Shown here: piece by piece, positions 1 to 5,532 of the stretch
Layout of the letters: each line of letters starts with the position of its first letter
Numbering within the stretch: position 1 is the stretch's first letter
NCBI GenBank assembly: GCA_040268355.1
Contig: JAWRIT010000173.1
Span: 1 to 6,540 of the forward strand
Origin: UBA1367 sp040268355
GTDB taxonomy: Bacteria > Actinomycetota > Coriobacteriia > Coriobacteriales > Atopobiaceae
Reading direction: 5' to 3'
Length of the DNA: 6,540 bases
Program-made: the position numbers and the translations under genes
The notes under the pieces: model-generated
The model's database searches: none
What the model was told of the DNA's origin: nothing
The model's input: only the letters and a program-made list of their open reading frames with translations

Positions 1-3
1 CCC

Positions 4-28
4 CCCGTCGCCGTCTGGGTCGGTCGTG
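4..28 (+). repeat. Left copy of a 25-bp direct repeat
   Basis: This stretch reads CCCGTCGCCGTCTGGGTCGG followed by TCGTG. It matches 1901-1925 at 24 of 25 positions, the only difference being G10 versus T1907, and 18 bp (11-28) are identical without a break. The two copies flank the AlbA_2 regulator gene and its AT-rich leader, 1897 bp apart. They could be a duplicated insertion target or attachment site. Alternatively they could be the shared downstream flank of two related terminators, since the right copy begins inside a hairpin stem. Confidence 0.8.
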
Positions 29-49
29 CGCCGCGCGTCCCTGCATTTC

Positions 50-126
50 CCATTAAATGGTAGTAGATACTATTAAATAGAAACTCTATTCTATTAAATA
101 GGTAATGAGTTCTGTTTAATAGAACT
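50..126 (+). promoter_or_regulatory. AT-rich operator/promoter array with four phased palindromes
   Basis: Four 11-bp inverted repeats with a single central base lie in a row: CCATTAAATGG (50-60), CTATTAAATAG (70-80), CTATTAAATAG (91-101) and CTGTTTAATAG (112-122). Their centres are 20, 21 and 21 bp apart, about two helical turns, so all would face the same side of the DNA. The fourth is the core of a 19-bp near-perfect palindrome (108-126, AGTTCT...AGAACT outer arms). A separate perfect palindrome, ATGGTACCAT, lies at 141-150. The stretch is far more AT-rich than anything else here and sits directly before the AlbA_2 regulator. I infer cooperative operator sites, probably for that regulator's own winged helices. 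The promoter must lie within or beside the array, but no single -35/-10 pair stands out. Confidence 0.72.
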
Positions 127-172
127 TACTTGTTCTATTCATGGTACCATTCCTTAGAAAGACGTGGGGAGC

Positions 173-178
173 GGAGGA
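173..178 (+). promoter_or_regulatory. Ribosome binding site that fixes the start at 184
   Basis: GGAGGA lies 5 nt before ATG 184. The earlier in-frame TTG at 130 has no Shine-Dalgarno sequence and follows directly on the palindrome array, so 184 is the preferred start. Confidence 0.8.
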
Positions 179-183
179 CCCAG

Positions 184-1839
184 ATGGAGCTGCCGAAGAG
201 AGAGACGCTGGGAATCAAGTTCAAGAGCGACACGAAGCGCCTCTCCGACGAGGCGATACTCGACAATGTGGTGGCTCTGGCCAACACGGACGGAGGCCAC
301 CTGTACCTCGGCATCGAAGATGACGGCACTCCAACGGGCGTCCATCAATCTCACCGTGACACCACGCGGCTTGCGGCCTTCATAGCGAACAACACCGTTC
401 CACCCGTTCCCGTGCGTGTGAGCACCATGGGCAGCACGGAACTTCTCGTCATTGACATCGAGGTTCCCCGCTCGTCCAACGTCGTCGCAACAACGTCGGG
501 AAAGATGCTTCGCCGCCGCCTGAAGGCCGACGATACGCCCGAGAGCGTTCCTTTGTACCCCTACGAGCTGGCGACAAGGCTGTCCGCGCTTGACAAGCTC
601 GACTACTCCGCCCTTCCCGCAACGGAGGCGACCCTTGATGACATCGATCCCAACGAGGTGGTGCGGTTACGCGACATCGTTGCCACGAGCCACAATGCAG
701 ATAAGACACTGCTGGAGCTTGGGGACGACGAGCTGCTATCGGCTCTGAGACTGACGACGGCCGACCAGGGAGAGGTGGTGCCAACCGTCGCGGGCCTCCT
801 GCTTGTGGGACGCAAGGACGCGCTTGCACGGGTGCTGCCTACCTACGGTGCCTCCTTTCAAGTCCTCGAAGGCACGGAAGTGCGCGTCAACCAGGACTTT
901 GAAGGTCCGATTCTTCAGACGATCCAACAGATGGACCAGATGCTCACACCTTGGAACCCCGAGCGCGAGTACCTGCAGGGCTTGTTCAGGTCATCGGTCC
1001 CGGAGTTCGATCCCCGTGCGTTCCGCGAGGCGGTGGTCAATGCCTTCGGACACCGAGACTATTCTAGGCTGGGCAGGGTGCTCGTTCAGATCTCGGACGA
1101 GGGGATGCGCATTTCGAACCCCGGTGGTTTCATCGAGGGGGTGACCATACGCAATCTCCTGACGGTGGAGCCGCATGGCAGGAACCCTCGTCTCATGGCG
1201 GCGCTCAAGAGGGTTGGACTCGCCGAGAGCACTGGCCGCGGAATCGACAGGATCTACGAGGGGTCACTCGTGTACGGCCGGCCGCTGCCCGATTGGTCGG
1301 AGTCGAACGGGACGAGCGTCCGGCTGTTCATCTCCCGCAGAACCCCTGACGAGGACTTCATGGCCATGCTCGAGGAGGAGCGCCAGCGGACAGGGGTCGC
1401 ACCATCACTTCGCGCGATGCTGGTCCTTGACGTGCTCAAGCAGCAGCGTCGAGCTACGGTCAGCGAGATCGCACGTCTCGCGAACATGTCAGATGCCGTC
1501 ACGCGCTCCGTCGTTCAGTCGCTCGTCGAGGCAGGGCTGGTCGAGGGAATGGGCGAGGGGCAAAATCGCACGTATATGCTTGATGCACGTGCATACGCGC
1601 GCAAGGGCGCGCTGGGCGAGCACACGCTGCATTCCGACACCGATCACGTCCGCCACGAGGAGCTTGTGATGGAGCTTGCCCGTGAGCGGGGACAGGTTGC
1701 CAACCGCGATGTGGCCAGCTTGCTGCACCTCAGTGAGAAGCAGGCATACGCTGTCCTCAGGGGGCTCGTCCGGCAGGGACGACTGGTGCTGCGCGGCAGA
1801 GGCGCCGGATCGAAGTACTATCCTGTCGATGTGGCATAG
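184..1839 (+). CDS. AlbA_2/Schlafen-domain, GHKL-ATPase, winged-helix transcriptional regulator (COG2865 type)
   Basis: The 551-residue protein has four parts. Residues about 5-125 form an AlbA_2 (Schlafen-type) domain with ETLGIKFKSD at 7-16 and the hallmark LANTDGG...LGIEDDG at 32-48. Residues about 275-385 resemble HATPase_c_4, with an N-box-like REAVVNAFGHRDY (281-293), NPGG (312-315) and GLAESTGRGI (345-354). Residues about 410-467 and 490-548 are two winged helix-turn-helix domains. This order is typical of predicted transcriptional regulators in COG2865; the ligand of the ATPase fold and the target DNA are unknown for most members. The second glutamate of the ESxxxEFK motif of Schlafen nucleases is Lys12 here, which argues against AlbA_2 nuclease activity. 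The gene stands alone, behind a phased palindrome array and between 25-bp direct repeats, suggesting autoregulation and a mobile origin. The domain call is firm; the biological role is not known. Confidence 0.88.
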   Translation: MELPKRETLGIKFKSDTKRLSDEAILDNVVALANTDGGHLYLGIEDDGTPTGVHQSHRDTTRLAAFIANNTVPPVPVRVSTMGSTELLVIDIEVPRSSNVVATTSGKMLRRRLKADDTPESVPLYPYELATRLSALDKLDYSALPATEATLDDIDPNEVVRLRDIVATSHNADKTLLELGDDELLSALRLTTADQGEVVPTVAGLLLVGRKDALARVLPTYGASFQVLEGTEVRVNQDFEGPILQTIQQMDQMLTPWNPEREYLQGLFRSSVPEFDPRAFREAVVNAFGHRDYSRLGRVLVQISDEGMRISNPGGFIEGVTIRNLLTVEPHGRNPRLMAALKRVGLAESTGRGIDRIYEGSLVYGRPLPDWSESNGTSVRLFISRRTPDEDFMAMLEEERQRTGVAPSLRAMLVLDVLKQQRRATVSEIARLANMSDAVTRSVVQSLVEAGLVEGMGEGQNRTYMLDARAYARKGALGEHTLHSDTDHVRHEELVMELARERGQVANRDVASLLHLSEKQAYAVLRGLVRQGRLVLRGRGAGSKYYPVDVA

Positions 1840-1853
1840 CGCCTCTTGCAGAT

Positions 1854-1904
1854 CCCTGTGATGCACACAGGGCGGGCGGCACCTCCTGCCGGGGGCGCCG
1901 CCCG
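1854..1904. terminator. Two abutting hairpins between convergent genes, possible bidirectional terminator
   Basis: The first hairpin pairs CCCTGTG (1854-1860) with CACAGGG (1866-1872) around a 5-nt loop, 14 nt after the regulator's stop. The second pairs CGGGCGGC (1873-1880) with GCCGCCCG (1897-1904) around a 16-nt loop. They lie between convergent genes, so either transcript could use them. Neither side has a U-run, so intrinsic termination is plausible but unproven. The stem of the second hairpin runs into the right direct repeat. Confidence 0.5.
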
Positions 1905-1925
1905 TCTCCGTCTGGGTCGGTCGTG
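1901..1925 (+). repeat. Right copy of the 25-bp direct repeat
   Basis: It matches 4-28 at 24 of 25 positions. Its first four bases are part of the second hairpin stem and its last six fall inside a perfect 14-bp palindrome at 1920-1933. It closes the block that contains the AlbA_2 regulator. Confidence 0.8.
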
Positions 1926-1933
1926 GCCACGAC
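1920..1933. repeat. Perfect 14-bp palindrome at the edge of the right direct repeat
   Basis: GTCGTGGCCACGAC is a perfect inverted repeat without a spacer. It lies 37 nt beyond the stop of the aldo/keto reductase and overlaps the last six bases of the right direct repeat. The left repeat copy is followed by different sequence and lacks the palindrome. It could be part of the reductase gene's terminator, a protein binding site, or a recombination junction. Confidence 0.5.
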
Positions 1934-1970
1934 GTGCGTGGGCGGAGCTGGTGCCCTCGCAGCTCGGTTC

Positions 1971-2852
1971 CTAGCTCTTGCCCAGGCACATGCGCACGAA
2001 GTCGGGCTCGAAGTGCTTGGCGCGGCTGCCGGAGTAGCCCATGTCGTGGCTGGAGATCTGCGCCATCTCCTCGTCAGTCAGCTCGAAGTCCCACACGTCG
2101 AAGTTCTCGCGGATGCGCTCCACGTGCGTGGACTTGGGGATCACGACCACGCCGCGCTGGATGTTCCACCGCAGCAGCACCTGGCCCACGGTCTTGCCGT
2201 GCGCCTCGGCGATGGCCTGGAAGTCGGGCTCCTCGGAGGGGTTGTAGCGGCCGCCGCCCAAAGGTGCCCAGGCTTCGGGGACCACGCCGTAGCGGTGCAT
2301 GACGTCCATGGCGGACTCCTCGGCCATGAGCCCGTGCTCCTGCGTGTAGTAGGGATGCAGCTCGATCTGGTTGACGGCCGGCACCACCTCGACGCACTCG
2401 CAGAAGTTGGTGAGGATGTTTGGGTAGAAGTTGCTGACGCCAATGGCACGCAGCTTGCCCGACTGGTAGGCGTCGGTCATGGCGCGCCATGCGGCGAAGT
2501 AGTCGTTCAGGGCCTGGTGCTCGAGATAGAGGTCGAGGTAACCGATGTCCAGCCGCTCGAGCGACGCGTCGATGGCGCGAGCGGCGGTCTTCTCGTCGCT
2601 CATGTCGGTGACCCAGAGCTTGGAGGTCACGAACAGCTCCTCGCGCGTGCAGAGCCCGTCGGCGATGGCCCGCCGCACGGCTGCACCCACGGCCTCCTCG
2701 TTGTGGTAGGCAGTGGCGGTGTCGATGAGCCGGTACCCGATCTTGATGGCCTCATAGACGGAATCCTCGCACTCCCTGAGATCGGGAACGCGGAACACGC
2801 CGAATCCCAGCATGGGCATCGTGGTGCCGGTGTTGAGGGTGATGCAGTCCAT
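1971..2852 (-). CDS. Aldo/keto reductase
   Basis: This 293-residue protein is a full-length (beta/alpha)8 NAD(P)H-dependent carbonyl reductase of the aldo/keto reductase superfamily, closest in style to the AKR5-type 2,5-diketo-gluconate or methylglyoxal reductases. The catalytic tetrad is visible: Asp44 and Tyr49 in IDTATAY, Lys78 in TSKLW, and His112 in LYLEHQA. The cofactor-binding motifs are VSNF at 139-142 and IPKS at 238-241. The usual LIHWP around the histidine is changed to LEHQA, which may alter the substrate pocket. ATG 2852 is preceded by AGGAG (2857-2861) with a 4-nt gap. It lies 181 bp downstream of the flavin reductase on the same strand, so co-transcription is possible but that gap holds tandem repeats. 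The protein should be cytoplasmic. The substrate cannot be told from sequence. Confidence 0.94.
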   Translation of the reverse strand: MDCITLNTGTTMPMLGFGVFRVPDLRECEDSVYEAIKIGYRLIDTATAYHNEEAVGAAVRRAIADGLCTREELFVTSKLWVTDMSDEKTAARAIDASLERLDIGYLDLYLEHQALNDYFAAWRAMTDAYQSGKLRAIGVSNFYPNILTNFCECVEVVPAVNQIELHPYYTQEHGLMAEESAMDVMHRYGVVPEAWAPLGGGRYNPSEEPDFQAIAEAHGKTVGQVLLRWNIQRGVVVIPKSTHVERIRENFDVWDFELTDEEMAQISSHDMGYSGSRAKHFEPDFVRMCLGKS

Positions 2853-2880
2853 GGTTCTCCTGTCTTTGTGGGTGGCTTGT

Positions 2881-2943
2881 GCTCAAGGGGCCTGATCCTC
2901 GGGGGCCTGATTCCCGAGTGGGCTGATCCTCGGGTGGCCTGAT
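2881..2943 (-). repeat. Four-unit 15-16 bp tandem array upstream of the aldo/keto reductase
   Basis: Read on the minus strand, four units each begin ATCAGGCC (one ATCAGCCC), starting at 2943, 2927, 2911 and 2896, with lengths 16, 16, 15 and 16 bp. The first unit is ATCAGGCCACCCGAGG. Neighbouring units can pair, for example CTCGGG (2898-2903) with CCCGAG (2913-2918). The array lies 29-91 bp before the reductase start, so it may be in its leader or be an operator; that role is inference. Confidence 0.65.
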
Positions 2944-2990
2944 GGCGCTTTCGCAGGCCTGTCGTGCGGATTGCCGCTCGGATGGGTAGA

Positions 2991-3035
2991 GCGCTGGGTC
3001 GCACTGCGCTGGGTCGCGCTGCGTAGGGTCGCGCT
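2991..3035. repeat. Three-unit 15-bp tandem array at the flavin reductase stop
   Basis: The units are GCGCTGGGTCGCACT, GCGCTGGGTCGCGCT and GCGTAGGGTCGCGCT, head to tail. The last unit runs two bases into the TAG stop of the flavin reductase (3034-3036). The repeat therefore sits at the 3' boundary of that gene on the minus strand and is not translated as part of it. Confidence 0.75.
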
Positions 3036-3609
3036 ACTGGCGCATGAGTCCCGCTCCGGAGCTCCACGCCTGGCCGACCTTCTCTCCCAGGGCGTAGTAG
3101 CCGGAGGAGAATGGGTCGAAGGCGAACAGGCCCAGCTTGGCGAAGTCGGGACGGCCCTTCGCGTCGAGCTTGTCCTCGTCGCAGAGCACGCCCACGATCT
3201 TGCCCACAACCCGGTGCCAGCCGTCGTCGGTGGTGTCGATGATGGCCTCGCATTCGAGCGTGAGGGAATACTCATCGACCACCGGCGCGTCCACCTTGTC
3301 CGACCGCGTCGCGTGCATCCCGGTACGTGCGAACTTGTCGCCCATCTTGTTCCCGGTGGCAATGCCAAAGAAGTCGCTTTCGGCCAGGTGGTCGACATCG
3401 GCCACCGAGATGGTGAAGGCCCTGCGCGCCCTGATGTTGGCGCTGGTCTTGTGGCCTTCGCCAATGTTCAGGGCCACCTTGTCGGAGTCGCAGATGCCGC
3501 CCCATGCCATGTTCATGACGTTGACGGTGTCGTCCTCGTTGTAGGTGGCGATCATCAGGACCGGCATGGGAGCAAGATAGGGCTGGACGTCGAGCCGTGC
3601 CTTTGCCAT
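3034..3609 (-). CDS. Flavin reductase-like FMN-binding protein
   Basis: The 191-residue product matches the flavin reductase-like domain (PF01613, RutF/COG1853 group) across its whole length. Typical segments are APMPVLMIATYNEDDTVNVM (13-32), the conserved MNMAWGG (32-38), NIGEGHKTSANI (48-59), a central DFFGIATGNKMGDKFARTG (79-97) and a C-terminal half with LGLFAFDPFSSGYYALGEKVG. Members bind FMN in a split barrel and pass electrons from NAD(P)H to flavin or to a partner oxidoreductase. ATG 3609 follows AAAGGA (3616-3621) with a 6-nt gap; a frame open further upstream overlaps the LysR gene and shows no family similarity there. Its neighbours, an aldo/keto reductase, a flavodoxin and a LysR regulator, fit a small redox set. 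The electron acceptor is unknown. Confidence 0.92.
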   Translation of the reverse strand: MAKARLDVQPYLAPMPVLMIATYNEDDTVNVMNMAWGGICDSDKVALNIGEGHKTSANIRARRAFTISVADVDHLAESDFFGIATGNKMGDKFARTGMHATRSDKVDAPVVDEYSLTLECEAIIDTTDDGWHRVVGKIVGVLCDEDKLDAKGRPDFAKLGLFAFDPFSSGYYALGEKVGQAWSSGAGLMRQ

Positions 3610-3657
3610 GACACATCCTTTACTCTGGGCGGACGGGGCCGCCGCTGACCCGTGTCT

Positions 3658-3666
3658 CCAGTGTAG
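3658..3666 (-). promoter_or_regulatory. Candidate -10 region of the flavin reductase gene
   Basis: The minus strand reads CTACACTGG, containing TACACT (4 of 6 matches to TATAAT), about 50 nt before the start codon. The same 9-mer occurs upstream of the deacetylase gene at 6515-6523. No clear -35 is seen 16-18 bp further up. Confidence 0.4.
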
Positions 3667-3767
3667 TACGCTCCCGGGGCGTCTGGCGCGCATGACGTGG
3701 CGATATGCGACACGGACCCCGGTCTGTGGTCCGGCTTGCGACCCGCGCTGATCTTGTCCCGGGCCCC

Positions 3768-3812
3768 GCGCCGATCTCGCGCCGACCCCCGTGTCGCGCC
3801 GACCCCCGTCCC
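3768..3812. repeat. GC-rich tandem array just beyond the LysR gene
   Basis: A partial unit GCGCCGATCTC (3768-3778) is followed by two 17-bp units, GCGCCGACCCCCGTGTC (3779-3795) and GCGCCGACCCCCGTCCC (3796-3812). The array ends 9 bp from the LysR stop at 3822. A more distant relative, GCGCTGATCTTGTCCC, lies at 3745-3760. No U-rich terminator is visible. Confidence 0.7.
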
Positions 3813-3821
3813 GACCGTGTC

Positions 3822-4721
3822 CTACGCACCTTCGGGGTCCTCGAACATGCCCGCAAGGATGTCGGCAAACTCCTCGATGAGCCTGTTGCTGCGGTCCTTG
3901 GGCCAATAGCAGAAGTACTCGCTCTTGAGCTGGCCGGCCGGACCGACGAGGGGTATGCGTCTGAGGGCGGACTTCGTGCGGGCCGCCTGCGTGCGCATCT
4001 CCAGGGGCATGAAGCCCCGATTGCCCGCCACCATCATGCGGCCCTCCTCCCGCGAGCGGGCGAAGAGGAACTCGTTGCGAAACCCCATGATGTCGTGCCA
4101 ATAGTCCCGCTCGACCTCCTCCTGGTCCTCGGCGGCAATCAGGATGCAGGGGACGGATGCCAGCTCTGCCACACTCAGCTGGTCGGCCCATGCCACGCCG
4201 CTCGCCTCGGAGACCTCCACGTACTGCCAGCCATCGAAGAGGTGACGGTTCACGAAGGCGTCCGAGAGGGCGCGACGCCGATCGGAGAAGAGCATGTCGA
4301 CCTCATGGCGCTGAACGAGCTGGTAGAGGGTGTCGTGGCTCCCAGCGATGGCATGCACGGGAATGTGTGGGTGGCGTGCCGTGAAGGCCGTGACGGCACC
4401 CTGCACCTCCCAACCCTCGTAGCGATTGAGGTATCCCACAGAGAGTGTGGTCGCCCATCCGCCGGCCACCCCTTCCGCCTCGAAGCGCAGGTCCTCAAGC
4501 TGGTCGAGCAGGGCAGCGGCCTTGCGGGCGAACAGCTCGCCGGCCGGCGTGACGTCGAAGCTCCTGCCGTGACGGCGGACGAGTTCGAAGCCGAGCTCCG
4601 TCTCCAGGGCCTTCACCTGCTGCGAGATGGCGGACTGGCTCACCAGGCAGGTCTCGGCGGCGCGGGTGAAGGAGCCGGTCTTGACGACCGCGCAGAAGTA
4701 CTGGATCTGCCGGAGCTCCAT
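3822..4721 (-). CDS. LysR-type transcriptional regulator
   Basis: The 299-residue protein has the usual LysR length and layout. An N-terminal winged helix-turn-helix spans residues 1-60, with FxxVVKTGSFTRAAE (9-23) and the recognition region VSQSAISQQVKALE (27-40). A linker helix follows, then a periplasmic-binding-protein-like effector domain from about 90 to 295. Proteins of this family bind DNA as tetramers and respond to a small ligand. ATG 4721 is chosen because AGGAG lies 6 nt before it and the family alignment begins at MELRQIQYF; the open frame to 4841 would add 40 unsupported residues and run into the flavodoxin promoter. The gene is divergent from the flavodoxin, a classical arrangement for a LysR regulator and its target. 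The effector is unknown. Confidence 0.95.
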   Translation of the reverse strand: MELRQIQYFCAVVKTGSFTRAAETCLVSQSAISQQVKALETELGFELVRRHGRSFDVTPAGELFARKAAALLDQLEDLRFEAEGVAGGWATTLSVGYLNRYEGWEVQGAVTAFTARHPHIPVHAIAGSHDTLYQLVQRHEVDMLFSDRRRALSDAFVNRHLFDGWQYVEVSEASGVAWADQLSVAELASVPCILIAAEDQEEVERDYWHDIMGFRNEFLFARSREEGRMMVAGNRGFMPLEMRTQAARTKSALRRIPLVGPAGQLKSEYFCYWPKDRSNRLIEEFADILAGMFEDPEGA

Positions 4722-4727
4722 GGTCGG

Positions 4728-4732
4728 CTCCT
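4728..4732 (-). promoter_or_regulatory. Ribosome binding site that fixes the LysR start
   Basis: On the minus strand AGGAG precedes ATG 4721 with a 6-nt gap. This excludes the longer open frame that starts at 4841. Confidence 0.8.
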
Positions 4733-4792
4733 CTCTCAATGACCGCAGGCGAGGGCAGTGCTCCCTCTGGGCGAAAGGATGATCGAGAGACG

Positions 4793-4798
4793 ATTGTA
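4793..4798 (-). promoter_or_regulatory. Candidate -10 box of the LysR gene
   Basis: The minus strand reads GATACAATC. TACAAT matches the -10 consensus at 5 of 6 positions and lies 71 nt before the start codon. No good -35 is found at 16-18 bp, which would suit a promoter repressed or modulated by the regulator itself. Confidence 0.4.
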
Positions 4799-4810
4799 TC
4801 AGCAACTCTA

Positions 4811-4842
4811 ATGAGTGGAATGACCAAGTGGGATTGCTCATC
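4811..4842. promoter_or_regulatory. Candidate LysR operator in the divergent intergenic region
   Basis: ATGAG (4811-4815) and CTCAT (4838-4842) form an inverted repeat centred at 4826.5. Inside it AAT-N11-ATT (4819-4835) is centred at 4827 and CCA-AG-TGG at 4824-4831. The N11 spacing resembles LysR boxes, although the half-sites are short. The site overlaps the -35 of the flavodoxin and lies upstream of the LysR -10, as expected for coupled control of both genes. Confidence 0.38.
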
Positions 4843-4862
4843 AGGCATACGGTCCATATGAT
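4834..4862 (+). promoter_or_regulatory. Promoter of the flavodoxin gene
   Basis: TTGCTC (4834-4839) is separated by exactly 17 bp from TATGAT (4857-4862), which is one mismatch from TATAAT. Transcription would begin near 4869, giving a leader of about 30 nt. AGGAG (4887-4891) then lies 6 nt before ATG 4898. The weak -35 fits a promoter that needs an activator. Confidence 0.65.
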
Positions 4863-4897
4863 AGGGTCAACAGCAGGTCAACGAACAGGAGCCGAAC

Positions 4898-5416
4898 ATG
4901 TCCACACTCGTCGCGTACTTCTCGCGTGCCGGCCAGAACTACGGCAATGGCGGCGTCATCGAGCTTGACAAGGGCAACACCGAGATCCTGGCCGAGGTCA
5001 TTGCGGCAGACCTGGGAGCCGAGCTCTTCAAGATCGAGCCGGTCGACCCCTATCCCGTCGACTACTATGCCACCACCGACCAAGCAAAGCGTGAGCTGCG
5101 TGAGAAGGCCCGCCCTGCCATCCGGGGTCCGCTGCCGTCTCTGGAGGGCGTGGACGCCATTGTGCTGGGCTACCCCAACTGGTGGGGGACCGTGCCCATG
5201 GCGGTCAAGACCTTCCTCGACGCCTACGACCTGACCGACGTGATCATCGCACCGCTCTGCACCAACGAGGGCTCCGGGCTGGGTGGCAGCGTGGGTGACC
5301 TGCGGCGCAGCTATCCGGCGGCTACGGTGGGGGAGGGCCTTTCGATCCGTGGCACCGATGCCGCCCGCTCGACCGCCCGTGCCGTCGCCTGGGCCCGTGA
5401 AGCCATCCGGGGCTAG
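4898..5416 (+). CDS. Flavodoxin (Flavodoxin_4 family)
   Basis: This 172-residue protein is a full-length member of the Flavodoxin_4 type. The N-terminal strand and FMN phosphate loop is YFSRAGQN (7-14), extended by a family-specific insert to GNTEILAEVIA (26-36). YPNWWGTVPMAVKTFLD (92-108) supplies the residues around the isoalloxazine ring, and CTNEGSGLGGS (121-131) is the later FMN loop. No signal peptide or membrane segment is seen, so it should be a cytoplasmic electron carrier or a flavodoxin-fold quinone/nitro reductase. It is transcribed divergently from the LysR gene from a recognisable promoter and is the most likely direct target of that regulator. The redox partner could be the nearby flavin reductase-like protein, but this is inference from position. 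Confidence 0.93.
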   Translation: MSTLVAYFSRAGQNYGNGGVIELDKGNTEILAEVIAADLGAELFKIEPVDPYPVDYYATTDQAKRELREKARPAIRGPLPSLEGVDAIVLGYPNWWGTVPMAVKTFLDAYDLTDVIIAPLCTNEGSGLGGSVGDLRRSYPAATVGEGLSIRGTDAARSTARAVAWAREAIRG

Positions 5417-5470
5417 CCGCTGCCGGGTGGAGGGTGGATCCGGCGATGGATGCTCGTCCGGTTCGCGCCT

Positions 5471-5532
5471 CGGCGCTGCCCCTTGGTGCGTCGAGTGGCC
5501 CCGGCGCCCCTCCATGGTGCATCGAGTGCGAA
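5471..5532 (+). repeat. Imperfect 31-bp tandem duplication
   Basis: The halves 5471-5501 and 5502-5532 share CGGCGC, then CCCCT, then TGGTGC(G/A)TCGAGTG (5484-5497 and 5515-5528), with small indels between the blocks. The second half runs into the left arm of the inverted repeat. Confidence 0.65.

Noticed and set aside
50..122. CRISPR-like array of short repeats
   Set aside because: The repeats are 11-bp palindromes with 9-10 bp between them, far too short for repeat-spacer units, and no cas genes are present.
130..183. Longer start (TTG 130) for the AlbA_2 regulator
   Set aside because: No ribosome binding site precedes it, it abuts the palindrome array, and GGAGGA sits 5 nt before ATG 184 where family similarity begins.
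1923..2942. Long plus-strand frame opposite the aldo/keto reductase
   Set aside because: It is an antisense shadow of GC-rich codon use, low in complexity, without recognisable domains; the minus strand encodes a complete enzyme.
3610..4191. N-terminal extension of the flavin reductase into the LysR gene
   Set aside because: The frame overlaps the LysR gene on the same strand, is arginine/glycine-rich shadow sequence, and a ribosome binding site fixes the start at 3609.
3705..4742. Long plus-strand frame opposite the LysR gene
   Set aside because: It is antisense to a complete LysR protein and has no domain signature or ribosome binding site of note.
4722..4841. 40-residue N-terminal extension of the LysR regulator
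   Set aside because: It lies outside the family alignment and would cover the flavodoxin promoter; AGGAG precedes the internal ATG at 4721.
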